Source: Sulfurovum sp.
GTDB taxonomy: Bacteria; Campylobacterota; Campylobacteria; Campylobacterales; Sulfurovaceae
Reading direction: 5' to 3'
Length of the DNA: 37,859 nt
Assembly: GCA_021647715.1 (NCBI GenBank)
Contig: JAKIUE010000009.1
Coordinates: 1 to 37,859 of the forward strand
In this document: piece after piece, positions 32,745 through 37,859 of the stretch
Layout: each line of letters opens with the position of its first letter
Numbering within the stretch: position 1 is the stretch's first letter
Notes under the pieces: generated by a model
Seen by the model: the letters and a program-made list of their open reading frames with translations, nothing else
Database searches by the model: none
Told to the model about the DNA's origin: nothing
Made by a program: the position numbers and the translations under genes

Positions 32745-34212
32745 CTATATATGGCTTAATAATGTTTCTAAAAATAAGTTCATGCATTATGAACTTGAGG
32801 CCAAGGCAAAAGCAAAAGCGATTGAAAATGAGATAGAAATTTCATTGAAAGAAGCGGATGTAAAAATAAAAGAAAAAGAGATAGAACAAACAAAAATATT
32901 TCAAAAAAGGCTTACTGAGGTAGATGAACGAGAACGAAGTCTTATGTTGCAAGGTAAGGAATTTACTGCAAAAGAAGAGAAGTTAAATATTTTAGAACAA
33001 AGCGTTTTAGATAAAAGTGGGCAATTGGAGAAACTAGAAGCTCAAAAGCAGATAGAGATTGATAAAACAATAGAAAAAATGCAACATGTCGCTTCTCTGA
33101 CAAGGGAAGAAGCTAAAGTATATATTTTAGAAAAGGTAGAAGAACAGAGTCGTTCTGAAGTTGCAGGGATTGTTCGTAAGTATGAACAAGAGGCTAAAGT
33201 AGAAGGGAAGAAGAAGGCAAATTATATACTGGCACAAGCAACTACTCGGTATGCAGGAGAGTTTGCGGGGGAGCGTCTTATAAATTTAGTAAACTTACCT
33301 AGTGATGAACACAAAGGCCGTATTATAGGTAAAGAAGGGCGAAATATTAAGACGCTTGAGATGCTTTTGGGCGTTGATATTGTGGTAGATGAAACACCTG
33401 GAGTGATACTGGTTAGTTCTTTTAACCTTTATAGAAGGGCCATTGCTACTAGAGTCATAGAGGTACTTGTGGAAGATGGTCGTATACATCCAGGGCGTAT
33501 AGAAGAAGTACATGAAAAAGTCCAAGCAGAATTTGAACAAAAAACCTATGAAGAGGGTGAAAATGTATTGATAGATTTAGGGTTATTTCCTATGCATGAA
33601 GAGTTGGTGATGCTTCTTGGTAGAATGAAATATAGAGCAAGTTATGGACAAAATGCTTTACTCCATACACTTGAAGTTGCAAAACTAGCACGGGTAATGG
33701 CAGCAGAGATGGGAGGTGATGAAAAGTTAGCACTCAGAGCAGGCTTACTGCATGATATAGGTAAAGCACTTACGCAAGATATGGGTGGGTCACATGTAGA
33801 TATAGGTGTAGATGTCTGTAAAAGACATGGAGAGCATCCTACCGTTATCAATGCCATACTAGCCCACCATGGACATGAGGAACCAGACTCTGTTGAGTCT
33901 GCTGCTGTCTGTGCAGCAGACACGCTTTCAGCTGCACGTCCAGGAGCAAGAAGAGAAGTTTTAGAGAGCTTTACAAAGCGAGTTAAAGACATAGAGGACA
34001 TAGCACTTTCAAAACCAGCAGTGAATAAAGCCTATGCGATTAATGCAGGTAGAGAGATTCGTGTTATCGTAAATGCACATAAAATTTCAGATAATGAAAC
34101 AGTACTTCTAAGTAAAGAGATAGCCAAAGAGATTGAGAGTAAAGTACAGTATCCTGGAGAGATAAAAGTCAATGTCATACGTGAGACACGTGTGACAAGT
34201 TATGCTAAATAG
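32692..34212 (+). CDS. rny: Ribonuclease Y
   Basis: A 506-aa membrane-bound endoribonuclease that starts mRNA decay. It has one N-terminal membrane helix (about 3-24), a long coiled coil (about 30-175), a KH domain with GRIIGKEGRNIKTLE (about 205) and an HD domain with LLHDIGKA (about 353). The start is fixed by AAAGGA at 32680-32685 and by the membrane helix. It overlaps the preceding gene by 53 nt, so translation may be coupled. Confidence 0.95.
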   Translation: MFEIVVGVGGVVSGTIISYIWLNNVSKNKFMHYELEAKAKAKAIENEIEISLKEADVKIKEKEIEQTKIFQKRLTEVDERERSLMLQGKEFTAKEEKLNILEQSVLDKSGQLEKLEAQKQIEIDKTIEKMQHVASLTREEAKVYILEKVEEQSRSEVAGIVRKYEQEAKVEGKKKANYILAQATTRYAGEFAGERLINLVNLPSDEHKGRIIGKEGRNIKTLEMLLGVDIVVDETPGVILVSSFNLYRRAIATRVIEVLVEDGRIHPGRIEEVHEKVQAEFEQKTYEEGENVLIDLGLFPMHEELVMLLGRMKYRASYGQNALLHTLEVAKLARVMAAEMGGDEKLALRAGLLHDIGKALTQDMGGSHVDIGVDVCKRHGEHPTVINAILAHHGHEEPDSVESAAVCAADTLSAARPGARREVLESFTKRVKDIEDIALSKPAVNKAYAINAGREIRVIVNAHKISDNETVLLSKEIAKEIESKVQYPGEIKVNVIRETRVTSYAK

Positions 34213-34218
34213 TTGATG

Positions 34219-34244
34219 GGTAAATAGAATCTGTGTATTTTACC
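34219..34244. terminator. Weak bidirectional stem-loop between rny and norF
   Basis: GGTAAA and TTTACC pair over 6 bp, extendable with one bulge, in the 31-nt gap between converging genes. It is A/T-rich and has only short flanking T runs, so termination is possible but not strong. Confidence 0.3.
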
Positions 34245-34507
34245 TAGTTGGTTTTATAGTATGTTGCAGCTATGACTATAATAACTATAGTTAACCATAG
34301 AGTTGGAATAAGTCTATATTTTAATTTTACTTGTTTCATGCCCATAAAATAGTCAATGATTAGTTGTCCTTTTATGAGTGTCCCTAGCAGTAATAATATA
34401 CTAAATAATTTAGGAAAATATTCTACCTGTCCCATGATATACGCAAAAAGTGAAAGTGCTATAAGGCTTAGCCAAATGAGTTCTAATTTATATTTTATAT
34501 GGTTCAT
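34244..34507 (-). CDS. norF: NorF-like small membrane protein (COX4-type)
   Basis: An 87-aa protein with three hydrophobic segments (about 9-26, 31-50, 66-83). Size, topology and its place directly behind the COX3-like gene match NorF and the prokaryotic cytochrome oxidase subunit IV family. The polar stretch KGQLIIDYFMGMKQVKLKYR after the second helix is typical. It follows norE after 3 nt. NorE and NorF are thought to help nitric oxide reductase activity or assembly; their exact role is not settled. Confidence 0.75.
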   Translation of the reverse strand: MNHIKYKLELIWLSLIALSLFAYIMGQVEYFPKLFSILLLLGTLIKGQLIIDYFMGMKQVKLKYRLIPTLWLTIVIIVIAATYYKTN

Positions 34508-34510
34508 GTT

Positions 34511-35113
34511 TTACCTCAATATATATACAAGTGGGAAAAGGACTATCCACAATAAGTCTACCAAATGCCAGTAAGAAGCACCTGTTTCTAGTCCGATATG
34601 GTCTTCCAAGCTGTAGCCATCTAGACGCATTTTTTGCCTAATGTTAAACAAGATGATGAGACCCAGCATCACATGCATAAAATGAAACATCGTGAGCATC
34701 AGGTAGAACATGAAATAGATGTTGGTACTTAGGGTAATGCCCATGGAAAAGATGTTGGAAAACTCCCATACTTTGATGACTAAAAATACTAGACCCAAAA
34801 ACATGGCTGAGAGTATCCACTTAGAGGCTAAGATGTTGGCTTGTGCTTGATGCTCTTTTGCCATAGTTTTGATGCTTTGTACCGCTTTTACGATGAAGTA
34901 AGAGCTTGTGATAAGTATGAGTGTGTTGATGAAGCCTGAGGTTTGGTTGAGTACAAGTTGTGAGGCGTTGAAGAGTTCAACATCTGAGCGTCTTGAAAAA
35001 GCGTAGCCCATAAAAAGTAGCCCAAAAGTTAGCAATTCCACATAGATAACAATCCAAATGGAAAAATCCCCTGGGGGATGGGAAAGTTTTTTTGTACTAA
35101 CTTGTTTAGTCAT
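34511..35113 (-). CDS. norE: NorE-like cytochrome oxidase subunit III family protein
   Basis: A 200-aa protein with five membrane helices. It has the COX3-family start PPGDFSIWIVIYVELLTFGLLF, a middle VIKVWEFSNIF, and TMFHFMHVMLGL and SYWHLVDLLWIVLFPLVY near the end. In nitric oxide reductase clusters this protein is NorE. Its ATG overlaps the norQ stop by 8 nt, so the genes are translationally coupled. Confidence 0.85.
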   Translation of the reverse strand: MTKQVSTKKLSHPPGDFSIWIVIYVELLTFGLLFMGYAFSRRSDVELFNASQLVLNQTSGFINTLILITSSYFIVKAVQSIKTMAKEHQAQANILASKWILSAMFLGLVFLVIKVWEFSNIFSMGITLSTNIYFMFYLMLTMFHFMHVMLGLIILFNIRQKMRLDGYSLEDHIGLETGASYWHLVDLLWIVLFPLVYILR

Positions 35114-35936
35114 GAGAAGCTTTTGTAAAGTGAAGTGCTATGAGCTTTTCTAGTACTTCTAACACTTCCTCCTCATCACTTAGTGACTGCACGATAGTAT
35201 GCATACATGCTTCATAACTGTCAAAACCTTTGACGATGAGCTTTGCTGCGTACACTAAGAGTCTAGTAGACACGGCTTCTTGTATGTCTGTATCGCTTAG
35301 GTTTCGTATGTCGCTTGCTATGGAGACCAGTTTTTCAGCTACTTCTTCATCTACACCACTCTCTTGGATGATGATGCTTTTTTCTGTCTCTGGTTTAGGG
35401 TAGGTAAACTCTAAAGAGATGAAACGTTGTTTGGTACTAGGCTTCATGCCTTTGAGGACATTTTGGTAGCCTGGGTTGTAAGAGACTACGAGCATAAAGT
35501 CAGGATGTGCTTCTATGACTTCGCCTGTTCTGTCTATGGGTAGTACACGACGGTAGTCTGCTAAAGAGTGAAGGACAACCGTAGTGTCTTTTCTAGCTTC
35601 TATTATCTCATCTAGGTAACAAATCCCACCGTCTCTTACTGCTTTTGTCAGTGGGCCATCTTGCCAGTAGGTGCCACTTTCATCTATGAGGTGTCGTCCT
35701 ACGAGGTCAGCGGCTGAGAGGTCATCATGACAGACCACCGTAGTTACCTCTCTACCTAGCTTCTCTCCCATGTACTCTATGAATCGTGTTTTACCACAGC
35801 CTGTTGGACCTTTTATGAGTACGGGTAGGTGCATCTCTGCAGATGCCTCAAAGAGTTCTACTTCATTGCCTTGTGCTGCATAATATATGTTTCGAGGAAA
35901 GTTTCCTTCGGAATCGTTATTCACTACTTTTGACAT
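35106..35936 (-). CDS. norQ: NorQ-type AAA+ (MoxR/CbbQ) ATPase
   Basis: A 276-aa MoxR-group ATPase with Walker A GPTGCGKTRF (about 41-50), the segment DLVGRHL, Walker B ICYLDEI (about 107) and the arginine-bearing STKQRFISLEF. NorQ with NorD inserts the non-haem iron into nitric oxide reductase. It has AAGGAAAAC before its ATG and starts 18 nt after norD. Confidence 0.92.
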   Translation of the reverse strand: MSKVVNNDSEGNFPRNIYYAAQGNEVELFEASAEMHLPVLIKGPTGCGKTRFIEYMGEKLGREVTTVVCHDDLSAADLVGRHLIDESGTYWQDGPLTKAVRDGGICYLDEIIEARKDTTVVLHSLADYRRVLPIDRTGEVIEAHPDFMLVVSYNPGYQNVLKGMKPSTKQRFISLEFTYPKPETEKSIIIQESGVDEEVAEKLVSIASDIRNLSDTDIQEAVSTRLLVYAAKLIVKGFDSYEACMHTIVQSLSDEEEVLEVLEKLIALHFTKASHD

Positions 35937-35954
35937 ATGTTTTCCTTGTATTAA

Positions 35955-37748
35955 TTATTTCGTTAAATTGATATAGACTTCTGGTATGACTTTGGGTAAC
36001 TTTTGTCCATCTCGTACCAGAGCAAAGCCATTGCGTCCAAAGAGATAAGAAAGATACTCTTTTGCATCCATATCAACGGTAATGCAAAAAGGAGTAATGC
36101 CTTTCTTTTTCACTTCTTCTATGGCTTTTTTAGTGTCTTCTATGCCGTAACGTCCGTCATATCTGTCTTCATCATTGGGCTTACCGTCACTTATGATAAG
36201 TAAGAGTTTGTTGGCTGATGGTTGTCTGTCTAGTATCTTGGCAGACTCACGTATAGCAGCACCTAGTCTTGTGTAGTACTGGGGTTGCATGGTGTCTATG
36301 CGTCCACGTATGAGGTCTGAGTATTTGTCATTAAAGTTTTTAATGATGTTAAAGTAGACCTTTTTGTTTTGTAAAGATGAAAAAGAGTAAATGGCAAACT
36401 TATCATTTAGCTTTTCCAAGGCCTCTGAGAAGACCATCAACCCATCTTTTATCACATCGATGATACGCACCTCTTGGGTAATGCCACCTTCAGTGGAGAG
36501 GGAGACATCTGCTAAAATAAGTGTTGCCATATCTCTGTTTTTTTTCTCATAGCTGGTATAGAAGTTTTGATGGTGCATGGACTTATTGAGATGACCTTTA
36601 TAGTCTATCCAAGTGTCCATATTTATCTCATCGCCATAAGGAAGGCGGTCATTTTTGATGTGGTCAAGTTCAAGTAGGTCTAACTCGCCTTGTATCTTTT
36701 TAACGGTTTTCTTTAGCCTTTTTGGTAGTTCTATAGGTGTGACATTTACAGTGACTTGTGGCTTAATGCGTACATAGTTGATGAGATAATCAGTTTTTCT
36801 GTAGTCCCACTCGTCTATGAGATGCCCTTTGCCTAGAGGGTAAATCTCCGTCATGTCTGGCTGCATATCTAAGTCCATTTTGATGCGTGAGGCTAGGTTG
36901 GCTTGCTTTTTACCAATGGTAATCTCATCTAGGTCTTCTGCATGATAGAGGGCATCCTCATCAAAACTGTCATCTTCCATTCTATCTACATTGACTTGTT
37001 CAAACATACTCATGAGAGATTCGGGTAAAAAAGCCAAGAAGCCATCGGTTTCTCTATCATCATCGATGGTATTACTCTGTTTTTTCATCTCGAGTGTTTC
37101 TGTTTTGTCTTTGTCTTGGGCTCTTTGGGGTTCCTCTTCATCACTTGGGGTGTTTGTTTGGCTGTTTGTCAGTACGGGAGGGTATATCCACAGAGGGTTA
37201 GGGTAGTCATGTATCAAGGCTTCATTATTGGTTTCTTCTGAAGCATTCATAAATGACAACTGTACAAATTGTTCTGATAGATAGTGGGATGCATAGCGAT
37301 AAAACTCTTTAAATCCCTTGTATTTGGATGTGAGTAAGGTAATTGCTTGGCTATTTTGTTCTATAAGGTTGTTGGAGTTTACATTTACTCTAGTAAGCAT
37401 AGCGATGAGCCAATAGTACAACATTTCATTGTGTTTTTTACTTGGAAAATATGCAAATGATGCAGGGAGGTAGATGGCTTTTTCATCTTGCCAAGTAAGG
37501 TAAAACTCTTTACCTAAAAATGATACTTTTTGAAGCATCGTTCGTGTTGTATCGACGTATCGTTTGTCGGTTATATGTAGCTCTTTGCCTTGTTCACCAC
37601 CTAAGAGGTGATGAAAAAGCATGAGTGATTTGGAGATGTCAGCAAAGTAAACACGCTCCTCTTCATGGAACTTGTTTACCTTACGGTTGAGATACTTGTC
37701 CCAAACCCTGCCGATACTCTCTTCAAACTCAAGCCAATAGTTAAGCAT
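35955..37748 (-). CDS. norD: NorD-type von Willebrand factor A protein
   Basis: A 597-aa cytoplasmic protein. The C-terminal third is a VWA domain with the MIDAS start LADVSLSTEG (about 411) and ISDGKPNDEDRYDGRYG (about 526), both standard for NorD. The N-terminal part is helical with an acidic low-complexity middle (about 205-275). It acts with NorQ as the chaperone that matures nitric oxide reductase. The start lies 9 nt behind the norB stop, with only a poor ribosome site, so coupling to norB is likely. Confidence 0.92.
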   Translation of the reverse strand: MLNYWLEFEESIGRVWDKYLNRKVNKFHEEERVYFADISKSLMLFHHLLGGEQGKELHITDKRYVDTTRTMLQKVSFLGKEFYLTWQDEKAIYLPASFAYFPSKKHNEMLYYWLIAMLTRVNVNSNNLIEQNSQAITLLTSKYKGFKEFYRYASHYLSEQFVQLSFMNASEETNNEALIHDYPNPLWIYPPVLTNSQTNTPSDEEEPQRAQDKDKTETLEMKKQSNTIDDDRETDGFLAFLPESLMSMFEQVNVDRMEDDSFDEDALYHAEDLDEITIGKKQANLASRIKMDLDMQPDMTEIYPLGKGHLIDEWDYRKTDYLINYVRIKPQVTVNVTPIELPKRLKKTVKKIQGELDLLELDHIKNDRLPYGDEINMDTWIDYKGHLNKSMHHQNFYTSYEKKNRDMATLILADVSLSTEGGITQEVRIIDVIKDGLMVFSEALEKLNDKFAIYSFSSLQNKKVYFNIIKNFNDKYSDLIRGRIDTMQPQYYTRLGAAIRESAKILDRQPSANKLLLIISDGKPNDEDRYDGRYGIEDTKKAIEEVKKKGITPFCITVDMDAKEYLSYLFGRNGFALVRDGQKLPKVIPEVYINLTK

Positions 37749-37757
37749 AGTTTCTGC

Positions 37758-37859
37758 TTAAGCTGTTTGCTCTTCTTTCACAAAGAAAGAAGTAAAGTAA
37801 GTGATGAGACCAAGGAACACCAAGACACCAAATCCAGCACGTACAGTGTACACACCAGC
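37758..37859 (-). CDS. norB: Nitric oxide reductase large subunit, C-terminal end only
   Basis: The last 33 codons of a minus-strand frame open to the window edge. They encode part of a membrane helix (VLVFLGLITYFTSFFV) and a short charged tail ending EEQTA. The peptide is too short to prove the family; the call rests on its place directly before norD and norQ, which accompany cytochrome-c-type NorB. Confidence 0.6.
   Translation of the reverse strand, partial: AGVYTVRAGFGVLVFLGLITYFTSFFVKEEQTA

Overview
The window is AT-rich, densely coded DNA that most resembles a chemolithoautotrophic campylobacterot (Epsilonproteobacteria; Sulfurovum/Sulfurimonas-like). This is an inference from gene content read by eye: a monomeric NADP isocitrate dehydrogenase beside malate dehydrogenase, class II fumarase and succinyl-CoA synthetase (a cycle that runs reductively in these autotrophs), a nitric oxide reductase accessory cluster, ribonuclease Y, and many TATAAT promoters with no clear -35 box. 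No transposase, integrase, phage gene, tRNA or CRISPR array was seen.

Region 1 (1-7.8 kb) is the least described part. It holds a DUF302-like lipoprotein cut by the left edge, two tandem secreted proteins built almost entirely of 11-residue repeats, a cytochrome c'/c556-like protein, a Met-rich periplasmic adaptor, a second cytochrome of the same type, a second DUF302-like protein, then a DJ-1/PfpI protein, a small membrane protein and a YchJ-type SEC-C protein. Region 2 (7.8-15.6 kb) has a glycosyltransferase, dnaE, and two more DUF302-like proteins, one membrane-anchored and one long with two domains. All four DUF302-like proteins keep the same pair of cysteines.

Region 3 (15.8-22.7 kb) is the carbon-cycle block icd, mdh, fumC, sucC, sucD. 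A nested stem-loop of about 85 nt lies in the icd-mdh gap and an 11-bp tandem repeat sits just upstream of the sucC promoter. rnpB (RNase P RNA) follows at 22.9-23.25 kb.

Region 4 (23.3-27.5 kb) is a compact operon: periplasmic adaptor, argD-type aminotransferase, TolC-like outer membrane protein and MidA-like methyltransferase. On the opposite strand follow a small lipoprotein, acpS and radA. Region 5 (29.8-34.2 kb) has plsC, ftsY with an upstream thioredoxin-like lipoprotein, and the 5-formyltetrahydrofolate cyclo-ligase/rny pair. Two notable palindromes lie in divergent gaps here: a 27-bp one between radA and plsC, and a 13-bp-arm inverted repeat between the ftsY and rny operons that carries a TATAAT on each strand.

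Region 6 (34.2-37.9 kb, minus strand) is the end of a nitric oxide reductase cluster in the order norB (3' end only), norD, norQ, norE, norF. All family calls come from reading motifs; no database search was run.
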